Source: Heliopora coerulea
Lineage: Eukaryota > Cnidaria > Anthozoa > Scleralcyonacea > Helioporidae
Assembly (NCBI GenBank): GCA_030142905.1
Contig: JASJOG010000121.1
Coordinates: 297,001-361,000 of the forward strand
Direction of reading: 5' to 3'
Length of the DNA: 64,000 bases
Shown: in pieces, positions 35,260 through 43,262 of the stretch
Layout: each line of letters begins with the position of its first letter
Position numbering within the stretch: the first letter of the stretch is position 1
The notes under the pieces: generated by a model
The model's database searches: none
Told to the model about the DNA's origin: nothing
Seen by the model: only the letters and a program-made list of their open reading frames with translations
Program-made: the position numbers and the translations under genes

Positions 35260-35606
35260 AGTAGTCTGTAATGTCTGGATTCTGTCACTCCTTTTTCAAC
35301 ACATTTTCAAATTTGGTCAAGATTTTTCAAAGTGTCGTGGGGGAAAACCCATTTTTATTGACGGCGTCACTTTCGGTTTCGCTTACTTAACTTCCGGTCG
35401 CTTTCATTAATTTAATTACGTTACCAAGAATTTCAACACATTTTAAAAACGGGTCAAAATTTTTCAAAGTGTCTTGGGGGAATAACCTTAACATTCCAAA
35501 TCTCCCTAGCAACCAGCCTAACTCGATGTCAACAAAAAAACTATTTTTAGTTTGCTCCGTTGTTAGGGAGATCTGGAATGTATGGAATGTGGGGAAAACC
35601 CCTTAT
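35260..35606 (+). repeat. Polinton left terminal inverted repeat
   Basis: About 345 bp pairing with 51,625-51,965. It contains two related direct blocks (caaagtgtcgtgggggaaaa near 35,329 and caaagtgtcttgggggaata near 35,466) and ends inward with the hairpin GGGG-AAAA-CCCC at 35,591-35,602. Small indels separate the two TIR copies. Confidence 0.85.
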
Positions 35607-35693
35607 TTTAACACAATTTTAAACAAACAACGTCACTGTAAAATTTGTGGAAAAATTACTTTTTATCAGGAATAAAAAAATAATAAATAAAAA

Positions 35694-36095
35694 ATGGGAA
35701 ATTCAAAAACAAACAAAGATAATTCCAATAAGGGTTCAAACAATGACACAAAATTAGATTTAAATCTTCATGGGTATCCACCAATAAATTTTAGAAAAAT
35801 TAAAAAAAGTGGTTTTAGAATCGGGGCGCATGTTGATATTGGAACGAAAGATTTTGAAGCCAGAACAACATTTGGGAAAAATAATATACATAAAATTCAG
35901 TTTTCAGAAAATAATAATTTAAAATTGTTAAAATCTTTAGAAAATGAAGAATCAACAAATAGCAACTCAAAAGAAAAAGATAAAATAATAAATACACTTA
36001 TGAGCAAATTAACTATAAAAACAAAGCAAAGCGTGGGTGAAACCCGCTTAAACCGGAGCACAGCGACAGCAAGCCATTCAGATACTTCACAGTAA
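35694..36095 (+). CDS. Polinton protein of unknown function, 133 aa
   Basis: Not recognised. The 133-residue protein starts MGNSKTNKDNSNKGSN, so a Gly follows the start Met, which would allow N-myristoylation if a host enzyme acts on it (inference). It is Asn-, Lys- and Ser-rich and probably disordered at both ends, with a short ordered part around FRKIKKSGFRIGAHVDIG. It is intact, is the first gene inside the left TIR, and converges on the small gene at 36,134. Its stop codon TAA is the first three bases of a perfect 12-bp hairpin at 36,093-36,127. Upstream is aataataaataaaaa. Confidence 0.55.
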   Translation: MGNSKTNKDNSNKGSNNDTKLDLNLHGYPPINFRKIKKSGFRIGAHVDIGTKDFEARTTFGKNNIHKIQFSENNNLKLLKSLENEESTNSNSKEKDKIINTLMSKLTIKTKQSVGETRLNRSTATASHSDTSQ

Positions 36096-36127
36096 TTTTG
36101 TAATAAAAATATATCATTACAAAATTA
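36093..36127. terminator. 12-bp hairpin at the stop codon, between convergent genes
   Basis: Perfect inverted repeat TAATTTTGTAAT and ATTACAAAATTA with an 11-nt loop. It starts exactly at the TAA stop of the 133-aa gene and ends 6 bases from the stop of the minus-strand gene. It is the strongest of the stop-codon hairpins in this element and is well placed to mark 3' ends in both directions. Confidence 0.6.
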
Positions 36128-36133
36128 ATTTTA

Positions 36134-36610
36134 TTATTCATCTTTTTTGCTGGCATTGGTATTGTCGGTTTTTGATTGTTTTTTAATAACATGTTTTCCA
36201 ACTGTAACTCCACCAGATAGTATTCCAAGATATGGTAAATATGGACTTAGTTTTTTCAACTACAGATTTTACATCACGTTTCAGTAATTTATCTTTAATA
36301 AGTTCTTTTTCCAATTCTTCACTGCTTTCAATTGCTTCTAACCCACCTAATAAATCTGCAAATTTACTAATTAGTAAATCTGTTAAGAATGCATTTGCTT
36401 TTTCCGCTTGTTTTGCCTCATATTCTGCATAAATTTTAAATATAACTTTATCACTTGACTTTTTCAAATTTTGAACAGATTGACTAATTTCCCCATCTTC
36501 AGACAATTTTATCAATTCTTCTCGTTTTTTCATTACTTCTTTTTTTAACATCTTGCATTTGCACTTGTCTCAATTTGCGGGACTTCTACATGTTCACTAT
36601 TTTCACTCAT
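36134..36610 (-). pseudogene. Small Polinton protein, frameshifted
   Basis: Not recognised. ATG at 36,610 opens MSENSEHVEVPQIE. A 1-nt shift near 36,550 moves the reading to MLKKEVMKKREELIKLS, a helical and charged region with SVQNLKKSSDKVIFKIYAEY. Another shift near 36,235 leads to a hydrophobic glycine-containing segment (PYLGILSGGVTVG) and a Lys-rich end with its stop at 36,136-36,134. The intact ancestor was about 155 residues with one possible membrane segment. It follows the ATPase gene on the same strand. The start lies just after ttataaaataa. Confidence 0.45.
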
Positions 36611-36639
36611 TTATTTTATAACCAAATGGAAAAATTAAA

Positions 36640-37164
36640 TTAATTTCTAATCTTGAATATTTTATCCAATTCTTTTTTACCTTCCACCGTGCGGTCGCCT
36701 GCATCTAAATATTCTTGAATTATTGTTGTCATATCTTTTTTATTTGGGTTATAAAATGTAACTAATTTTGAAATATTTTCTCTAAATGGTTTAGCAATAA
36801 ATGTCAACTGCTGCGTTATAACTACAACAGAAAGATTATAATGTCTTGCGGAAAATCCTAATTTAACCAACTCACTTGTTCTATTTTTAACATTTTTTCC
36901 ACTTGCACAATCATCCAATATGAGCAAACTTTTACTTCCTTTTGAGAAGTCAACTATAAATTTTAACCAATCTTCATCTTTATCATAAGTCTTATTCCAT
37001 TCAAATGTTGGACAAATTAAAAAAATATAATCAAAATAATTTTTATATTCATTTTCTATAAAATCTAAAAGATATTTTGTTTTTCCACAAGCAGTCATTC
37101 CAACAATTATCATATTAAATGGTTTTTTACCTTCAGCTTTGCTGTCCTTGATTTTTGTTTTCAA
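36640..37164 (-). CDS. FtsK/HerA-type DNA packaging ATPase (A32-like)
   Basis: Polintons and related large DNA viruses use this ATPase to pump genome into the capsid. The 174-residue protein has the Walker A motif IIVGMTACGKTKYLLDFI at residues 18-35, Walker B SLLILDDCASG near residue 78-88, and a sensor-like SVVVITQQLTF near residue 110. The length is close to the compact Polinton ATPases. The frame is open throughout. Its start overlaps the stop of the capsid-like gene by 4 bases (37,161-37,164), suggesting co-expression of the two. The stop codon lies in the 10-bp palindrome aaattaattt. Confidence 0.85.
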   Translation of the reverse strand: MKTKIKDSKAEGKKPFNMIIVGMTACGKTKYLLDFIENEYKNYFDYIFLICPTFEWNKTYDKDEDWLKFIVDFSKGSKSLLILDDCASGKNVKNRTSELVKLGFSARHYNLSVVVITQQLTFIAKPFRENISKLVTFYNPNKKDMTTIIQEYLDAGDRTVEGKKELDKIFKIRN

Positions 37165-38354
37165 AATTGAATTGATGACAAATCTTTATTTACAATGTTC
37201 AACAATCCATCACTTATCACAAATATATGACACATTACATTTGCAGAAATAGCAGTTTTTTTAATTTCTAACAATAACCCCGACTGTGTATTTACCAATT
37301 TTTTACCGTTTCCATAAACAAAATTATCATCTAATGTTCTCAAATCAATACATAATGCAAATGAATCTTTATAAAATTTCTCAAGACTCATGACTGAATG
37401 ACAGTCAGCATATCCACAGTGAAATATTCTAAATGCTTCTTCAAAAAATCTTCTTTTTGGCATACCTTGTGAATAAATACTATTTGGTACTCCTTCAACA
37501 CTAATTTTAACATCTGTTATATTTGGATAAACAAATTGTTCACTATCTGTGATAGTTTTATTTCTAAATAACAGCACAACTGCTTTCATACTCTTCCGTT
37601 GAATATTTATGGTTTCATTATGTAAAGTTGCATCTTTATTCCATTCTACTGTTTTCATCAAAGTTACATAATTATATGATAATGATCTTCCTGTGGTGTA
37701 ATTTGATAAAACATCAATTGCCAAGTCTTGATTTTCAATTGTTTCATACTCTAATTCTAAATTTTCCAATGTATATCCACCAACACTTTGTCCACTTTGT
37801 GCTACCATAATTTCACTAGCTTTTGGAAAAGTTAAAATGTATTGAAAATTATTAATCATTCCATAAGGGGCATATAATCCATGATCTGAAAGTATTTTTT
37901 CTAATTTTAAACACTGTTTTGTCCCATAAATATTATACATTAATTCATCAGAAGCTTTTTCAGCATTACCACTTGTTGCTCCAGAGTCATCTTTTGAAAT
38001 TAATTTTCTGATGTTTTCTCGGGTGATACCGTATTCAACCATATCTGCTCTTTCAAATTCAGGCTTCCAGAGATCTTTGTAAATTTCTAGTAAAGATTCT
38101 CCACTATTATCGTAAACAATTTCTCCAGCAAATTTCACAACCAATCTTTTCTTTAGCAATTTTGATAAATTATTTAAAAACCACGATTTAGTATTTGCAT
38201 TTTTAAAATTAAATAACAATTTTAATGAATCAGGAACAAGACACAAATTAGGATTTAATTTTGGAATATCTATATAAAGTTCTTCTTCAGGATTTGCTGA
38301 ATTCGGATTCAAAGTTACAACATGCCTTGTTCTGTTTCCTTTAATTTCACTCAT
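37161..38354 (-). CDS. Capsid-like protein, candidate major capsid protein
   Basis: The intact 397-residue protein is beta-rich by pattern, with alternating hydrophobic stretches such as LVVKFAGEIVYDNS, YILTFPKASEIMVAQSGQSV and MKAVVLLFRNKTITDSEQF. Its position directly upstream of the packaging ATPase, overlapping it by 4 bp, is where Polintons and virophages keep capsid genes. From this I infer a jelly-roll capsid protein. It is shorter than many Polinton major capsid proteins, so a minor capsid protein is the alternative. Start ATG at 38,354 follows tataaaagataaaaa. No membrane segment is visible. A structure prediction would settle the fold. Confidence 0.5.
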   Translation of the reverse strand: MSEIKGNRTRHVVTLNPNSANPEEELYIDIPKLNPNLCLVPDSLKLLFNFKNANTKSWFLNNLSKLLKKRLVVKFAGEIVYDNSGESLLEIYKDLWKPEFERADMVEYGITRENIRKLISKDDSGATSGNAEKASDELMYNIYGTKQCLKLEKILSDHGLYAPYGMINNFQYILTFPKASEIMVAQSGQSVGGYTLENLELEYETIENQDLAIDVLSNYTTGRSLSYNYVTLMKTVEWNKDATLHNETINIQRKSMKAVVLLFRNKTITDSEQFVYPNITDVKISVEGVPNSIYSQGMPKRRFFEEAFRIFHCGYADCHSVMSLEKFYKDSFALCIDLRTLDDNFVYGNGKKLVNTQSGLLLEIKKTAISANVMCHIFVISDGLLNIVNKDLSSIQF

Positions 38355-38434
38355 TTTTTATCTTTTATATCCTGGATATAATTCGTTTACTCTATTCATT
38401 TTTTATTATATATAAAAAAATATTTTTAGTTTAC

Positions 38435-38447
38435 CAACCTATGGTTG
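38435..38447. terminator. Stop-codon hairpin CAACC-TAT-GGTTG
   Basis: 5-bp arms with a TAT triloop. The minus-strand stop TAG (38,441-38,439) of the membrane protein lies inside it. Confidence 0.45.
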
Positions 38448-39397
38448 TTTATCAGCTTTGCTGTTCGCTTGCTTCACCATTCGTTTGAGCTTGCTTTGCT
38501 CACTTATATTCTTCATATAAAAAGTAATTGCAATAGCTAATATCCATAGATTTTTAGCAAGAAAGGCAATACCTTTTGCACCCCATGATAATATTTGAGA
38601 AATTAAATTTAAAACTGCTGAAATGACTGCACCAAAATTTTTACCTATATTTGCAATTGCTTTTCCTAAATTTCCAACCGCTTTTGCACCTTGTTTTAAT
38701 GCGTTTCTTGCCCTTATAACTATTGCTGTAATTATACCTGCTACAGAAATAGCAACTGCTGATAAACCTAATAAATTTTCTTTTGCCCATTTTTTAAATC
38801 TTTCTAATCTTCCAAGGTCAGATTCTTCAGCATTTTCATTTAAAATCTGTATTCCTTTTTCACTAATTGGTCTTTCATTATTTTCAAGTCTCATTTTATC
38901 TGCTTGAAGTTTTGCAATTTCTGAAAAACTTTTATATATACTTTTTTGGGGTTCAGCTGTTTCTAAATCAGATTTATTTTTCCAATGTTGATGCTCTCTA
39001 TCAAATCCGTCAATTTTTCCATGTATAACTTCTTTTTTTTTTTTCATTTTCTGATAAATTGGAGTCAATACCCTCCAAATATACTAAACCTCTAAGTTCT
39101 CTTAATTCATTTCTTTCAAATAATGTTCGTCTTGGACCCTGTTCATTATCAGTGAATTTTTTTAAGTTATTTTCACCAATTATATTATCAATTTTAGTTT
39201 GAATTTCTAAAATAGAATCATTAGTGATAGAATTGACAACTTCACTTTCAAAATAACCATCATCACCTTCAGCAAAGCTGTCCCCAATTCTTTGTTCTAT
39301 TACTGCACTTGGAGTTTTTTCATATAATCATTAAATTCATCAACATATTTCTTATTTTTTCTGGTAAATAACTCTGGTTCATTGTTGGTATTGACAT
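38439..39397 (-). pseudogene. Polinton membrane protein with C-terminal hydrophobic segments, frameshifted
   Basis: Not recognised by name. From ATG 39,397 (overlapping the previous stop as TAATG) the reading needs frame changes near 39,375, 39,315 and 39,055 to continue. The last 209 codons are open: a charged part (KSIYKSFSEIAKLQADKMRL), then ENLLGLSAVAISVAGIITAI and two more hydrophobic stretches (IANIGKNFGAVISAVLNLIS, FLAKNLWILAIAITFYM), ending in a Lys-rich tail. About 315 residues in the intact ancestor, with three possible membrane spans. Position among structural genes suggests a virion membrane or lysis-type protein, which is inference. Confidence 0.5.
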
Positions 39398-39403
39398 TAC
39401 CAA
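39385..39403. terminator. Stop-codon hairpin TTGGTA/TACCAA
   Basis: 6-bp arms with a 7-nt loop. It spans the minus-strand TAA (39,399-39,397) of the acidic protein and the ATG of the next gene. Confidence 0.45.
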
Positions 39404-39849
39404 TTTTTTTCACCTTTGAAAATAATTGAAACATTTCCTTTTTGGTCTCTTACAAATGTTGTTTTATCCAACAATATACTATTATTTGGTCCATTTTTCT
39501 TTTCAAGTCGAATTTTAAATATTTTTTTAAAACTTAGTTTTCTATCATTAGTTATTATCGATTTTAGATTTCTCATTCTTCTTGATATATTCACAGGTGT
39601 TTCTCTTGAAAGAGAGCTTTGCTCGCTGCTTGCGCGGTCAATCCTATTAAATTTTCTTTTTGGATTTTCTGTGTTTATTATGTTTATACTTCTATTATGA
39701 CCCTCAGGGTTGTCTTCACTGCTTGCGGCCCATAGGTCATCCCCACCAAAACTTGTTTCCCCTTCTTCTTCTTCTTCTTCTTCTTCCATGTTTCTACGAA
39801 CTTGTTCACTTTGCTCACTCATTTCAATATCATCAAAACCTTCTGACAT
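39397..39849 (-). CDS. Acidic Polinton protein, 150 aa
   Basis: Not recognised. The open 150-residue frame begins MSEGFDDIEMSEQSEQ and then has an uninterrupted run of nine Glu (residues 21-29) and SFGGDDLWAASSEDNPEG, so the N-terminal half is very acidic and probably disordered. The C-terminal half is basic (KIFKIRLEKKNGPNNS) and ends FVRDQKGNVSIIFKGEKNW. It sits between integrase and the membrane protein on the same strand. Its TAA overlaps the next ATG. The ATG is preceded by gataaataaataa. A scaffold or DNA-mimic role is possible but unsupported. Confidence 0.5.
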   Translation of the reverse strand: MSEGFDDIEMSEQSEQVRRNMEEEEEEEEGETSFGGDDLWAASSEDNPEGHNRSINIINTENPKRKFNRIDRASSEQSSLSRETPVNISRRMRNLKSIITNDRKLSFKKIFKIRLEKKNGPNNSILLDKTTFVRDQKGNVSIIFKGEKNW

Positions 39850-39884
39850 TTATTTATTTATTTATCACGACTGCTTTGCTGACA

Positions 39885-40953
39885 CTACGCTTCAATGTTT
39901 TGAATATTTTCTTCTGGTATCCAAGAATTGTGTTTGTTATCATAACCTAGCCACTTTACTAATACCATATTTTTACCTTTGACTTTTTTCCTTTTTAATA
40001 TTTTCTCAACTCTATATATATCATCTTTTTTATCCACAGCAGATAATTCCTGTTCATAAAATTTTCCAATAATTGGTTCTCCCTCATGATCTTCTATTTC
40101 ATACATGTTTAGATCACCTCTAAATACTTTTACAATTTTAAAAATTTCTTCTGTAAAATTAGCTTCATAACCCTTAGTGAAGATATTCTTATATTTAGAA
40201 ATTCTAACAGTATCACCAATTCTGAATTTAGGTAAAGGTAAATCTCCTAATGGGTGACCATATAGTGTAATCCACACTTGGTCTTTGTTAGACTTGTTCA
40301 CATCAGCAGGTTTCATTAATATACTACTGTGTTTAGTATGGTTATAATTATCTACAAGTTCATGTATGTGGTTAATCCAATTATAAGTACCCTTGCTATA
40401 GAAATATTTCCACATGGATGTTTTTAGAGTTCTGTTAAATCTTTCAACTATAGCTGCTTTTCTATCAGAGTTTGTGGAAAAGTATTCAACACTATGTTCT
40501 TTCAATAGTTCTTTTACACCTACGTTATAAAATTCTTTTCCTTCATCAAATTGAGCAACTTTTGGATATTTCCCAAATCTTTCTTTAAATTGTTTTAATA
40601 ATTCATCCACAGCTTTTGTCATGTTTTTAGTATCTTTTCTGTAAACAGGAATGGCAAATGCATAACAGCTTAGAATTTCAACAGCTGTCAGTATCCAATA
40701 ATATCCTTTGTTCTGGTTTTTATATTTGATCACCTAAATCTTTGACAAATGTTCTTTGGAGTTTGTATCTTGTAAAAGTATCTTGTGTTTTTAACCAGTC
40801 TTGCACAATTTTTCTACTAACGTTTAATCCCTTTTCTTTTGCTTTTTGATAAAGTCTTTCTGCAGGTTGATAACCTGTTTTTGGGTTGTAGTAAATGTCT
40901 CTCAATTCTTGTTCAATAACAATCATGTCAGCAAAGCTGTCTTTATCTTTCAT
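39885..40953 (-). pseudogene. Polinton retroviral-type integrase with C-terminal chromodomain
   Basis: This enzyme inserts the element and makes the 6-bp duplication. The N-terminal frame 40,953-40,720 has PAERLYQKAKEKGLNVSRKI (helical zinc-free N-domain). The core and tail are at 40,733-39,885: VAQFDEGKEFYNVGV has the second Asp, and AIVERFNRTLK the Glu 34 residues later. A chromodomain follows (VEKILKRKKVKGKN, VKWLGYDNKHNSWIPEENI), which in such elements guides insertion to marked chromatin. The two frames meet at about 40,735, where the block normally holding the first catalytic Asp is missing. The gene is therefore dead. It starts 28 bases from the divergent 492-codon gene. Confidence 0.85.
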
Positions 40954-40981
40954 TTATTTTTTAATATTGTAAAAATAAACA
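40954..40981. promoter_or_regulatory. 28-bp divergent start region between the two gene blocks
   Basis: Only 28 AT-only or nearly AT-only bases separate the ATG of integrase (-) from the ATG of the 492-codon gene (+). The right side has ttgtaaaaataaaca before ATG and the left side, read on its strand, has acaatattaaaaaataa. Any promoter must overlap the coding ends or be this short. Confidence 0.4.
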
Positions 40982-42524
40982 ATGAACCAAAAAATCGTGG
41001 AAGAAGCTTCAAAAAAATTTTATGGAAAATATTATGATCTTGTTAAGAAAGAACAAAGAATTGTAGATAAAAAATTAAAAGAAAATTTTTTAAAAAAATA
41101 TCCTTATGCAGATTTATCAAAATTTGAATTTGTACAAGATTATACAAAAGATGGAAGTTTTAATGGTGCAAAAATTTATTTTATAAATAATAAATATATT
41201 CAAACTGATATTACATCAGATACATTTAAAAATGATCCAAATGAAACCAAATACCTATACATTAATAAACCTGTTGAACACAGCGACAGCGGGCATTCCG
41301 CCCACTTTCCAAAAATTTGGAAAATCGGAGGAACTGTGCAAGAATTACCAAAAGGTAAAAGACATGTTGATTTTACTGGAAAATCATATTATTGGGATAA
41401 TTTTCCAATAGAATATGTCTTAAATTATCCTATAAATCAGTTTAGGATTTATGTAAACAATACAGATTATTTTCAAAGCAATTTACCTATATTAAATTCG
41501 CCACGTGGTATAACTACAGATGATAATGCAAAATGGTCACTTAATGAGCCATATTTTCAAAGCATTATAGGAACATGGATTGCAACTTATGGATGTGGAA
41601 TTTCAATACAACATTTATTATTTAGTTCAGATGCGCCAAAACAAATTACATCATTTATGAGATTTCATCTATATTTTACAGTTAGAAGAATTATGTGGCA
41701 ATTGAGAAATGGTGATGATAAAACCTTTTATAAATTTAATGCTGGTTTTTTAAAAGATCACTATCCAAAATTGACATGGCAAGAAATTTTAAAATATAAA
41801 AATGAACATTTAGGACAAGACGTTGTTGGAGTAAGACCATGGGAAAGATATAAACACGGTCCAGGACAAATTAGAGACACACAAAATGATTATAAAAAAT
41901 TTGTGCCAAAAATATCAAATGGGCTTACAAAAAGTGGCACAGAATTGCTAAATCACAGCATTGAAGCATATATTTATTCAATCCTTGGAGCACAAGCTAG
42001 AACTAGACAAAGTATTTTTGGGCCAAGAGCTTCAGCATTAGAAACACAAAAAGTTTTTAGACAAATTGTCGAAGATTCTATAATAAATTATGATACAACA
42101 ACATGGATTAATAATATGAATCAAGCAATTTCATCAACTAATGTAGTTTTAAATACTGCTATAAGTCCAACTTTATGGTTAATTCCATCATCTTTAATTA
42201 TTTTAAAAGAACCAATTGATGGTTATAATAATAAACTAAAAGTTTCATCAGAAAATATGATTTTTGGAATTAACAAAAATTTAAATTATTACAGGGTTAA
42301 AGAACAACCAATAAAAAAACAACTGGGAGCGCATGACTTGAAAAAATTAGAAACATTAGGAACTGAACAACAACCAAAGACCAATAAACAGCAAACAGTT
42401 GAAAACTGGCGGAGCCGGCACAAGCGCTGCTATAACAACAGCCACAGCCCTTACGGGTGATAATTTAATTGTTTTACCTTTATCAATAATTGGTGGAATT
42501 TTAATCGCATGGTACGTGCTCTGA
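40982..42524 (+). pseudogene. Large Polinton protein of unknown function with C-terminal membrane anchor
   Basis: Not recognised. The open frame encodes 492 residues: a basic helical N-terminus (VKKEQRIVDKKLKENFLKKY), a central region with RGITTDDNAKWSLNEPYFQS, IIGTWIATYGCGISIQHLLF and SSDAPKQITSFMRFHLYFTV, and a helical C-terminal third. At about 42,385-42,410 the frame is lost by one base. The continuing frame runs through a Thr/Ala-rich stretch into a hydrophobic end (NLIVLPLSIIGGILIAWYVL) with its stop at 42,522-42,524, so the intact protein probably had a C-terminal anchor. It heads the rightward block. A structural or membrane-fusion role is possible; I see no protease motif in it. Confidence 0.5.
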
Positions 42525-42525
42525 G

Positions 42526-42536
42526 AAACAAAGTTT
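42526..42536. terminator. Hairpin AAAC-AAA-GTTT after stop
   Basis: 4-bp arms with an AAA triloop, two bases after the stop of the restored frame at 42,522-42,524. Confidence 0.35.
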
Positions 42537-42563
42537 TGAATCAAAATATATATTATAAAATAA

Positions 42564-43262
42564 ATGACAATATCTTTAAAAATCTTCATCACAAAAGATG
42601 AAAACTCAGAAAAAATAATTCCATTAGACGAGCCACTTATATTAACTAATTGTAATAAAATGTTTGTAAAATCAGTAAGTATATTTTGGAATTTTAATAA
42701 TTTATATAAAAATATTCATCATTTCAGTTATGATACACAAGGTGCTAATAGAAAAATTGACTTCAAAGACGGATATTATACCTTTAATATTTTAAAAACT
42801 GAATTAGAAAATGTCGGTGCAATTGAACTGGAACAAATTGATTTTTCTGGAAAATGCACAATAAAATCGGATAAAACATTAAATTTGAAAACATTTGGAC
42901 CAATCACAGGATTTTCCGAGAATAAAGCAATACAAGCAAATACTTCAACAGAAAGCGACAATGTAGTAAATATTAATAACAACTTGGAATATGTAAACAT
43001 AAGCTGTAATATGATTGATAAGAGTAAAAATTTTGTAAATGGTAAAAGAAGTAATGTACTTATTAAAGTTCCAATAACGACAGAACAAACACTAAAAGGA
43101 AGTGTTTCTAAAATTTATCCGCCTGAAGAAACAGGAGGAATAAAATTATCAAATGGAATTTTTAATGAATTAATATTCAAAGTAGAAGGAAACCATGGTA
43201 GTGGTCCACAAGGTGGTTCATCGTCAATAGGAAATGTTTTATTGGAAATTATTATTAAATAA
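42564..43262 (+). CDS. Putative minor capsid or fibre-base protein, 232 aa
   Basis: Intact 232-residue protein, not matched by name. The pattern is all beta: SLKIFITKDENSEKIIPLDE, MFVKSVSIFWNF, KIDFKDGYYTFNILKTELE, SNVLIKVPITTEQTLKGSV and NELIFKVEGNHGSGPQ, ending GNVLLEIIIK, as in a single jelly roll. The following gene, with no spacing (TAA then ATG at 43,263), is the fibre. That coupling makes a penton-like or fibre-base role plausible, but this is inference. Start ATG follows atatattataaaataa. Confidence 0.45.
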   Translation: MTISLKIFITKDENSEKIIPLDEPLILTNCNKMFVKSVSIFWNFNNLYKNIHHFSYDTQGANRKIDFKDGYYTFNILKTELENVGAIELEQIDFSGKCTIKSDKTLNLKTFGPITGFSENKAIQANTSTESDNVVNINNNLEYVNISCNMIDKSKNFVNGKRSNVLIKVPITTEQTLKGSVSKIYPPEETGGIKLSNGIFNELIFKVEGNHGSGPQGGSSSIGNVLLEIIIK

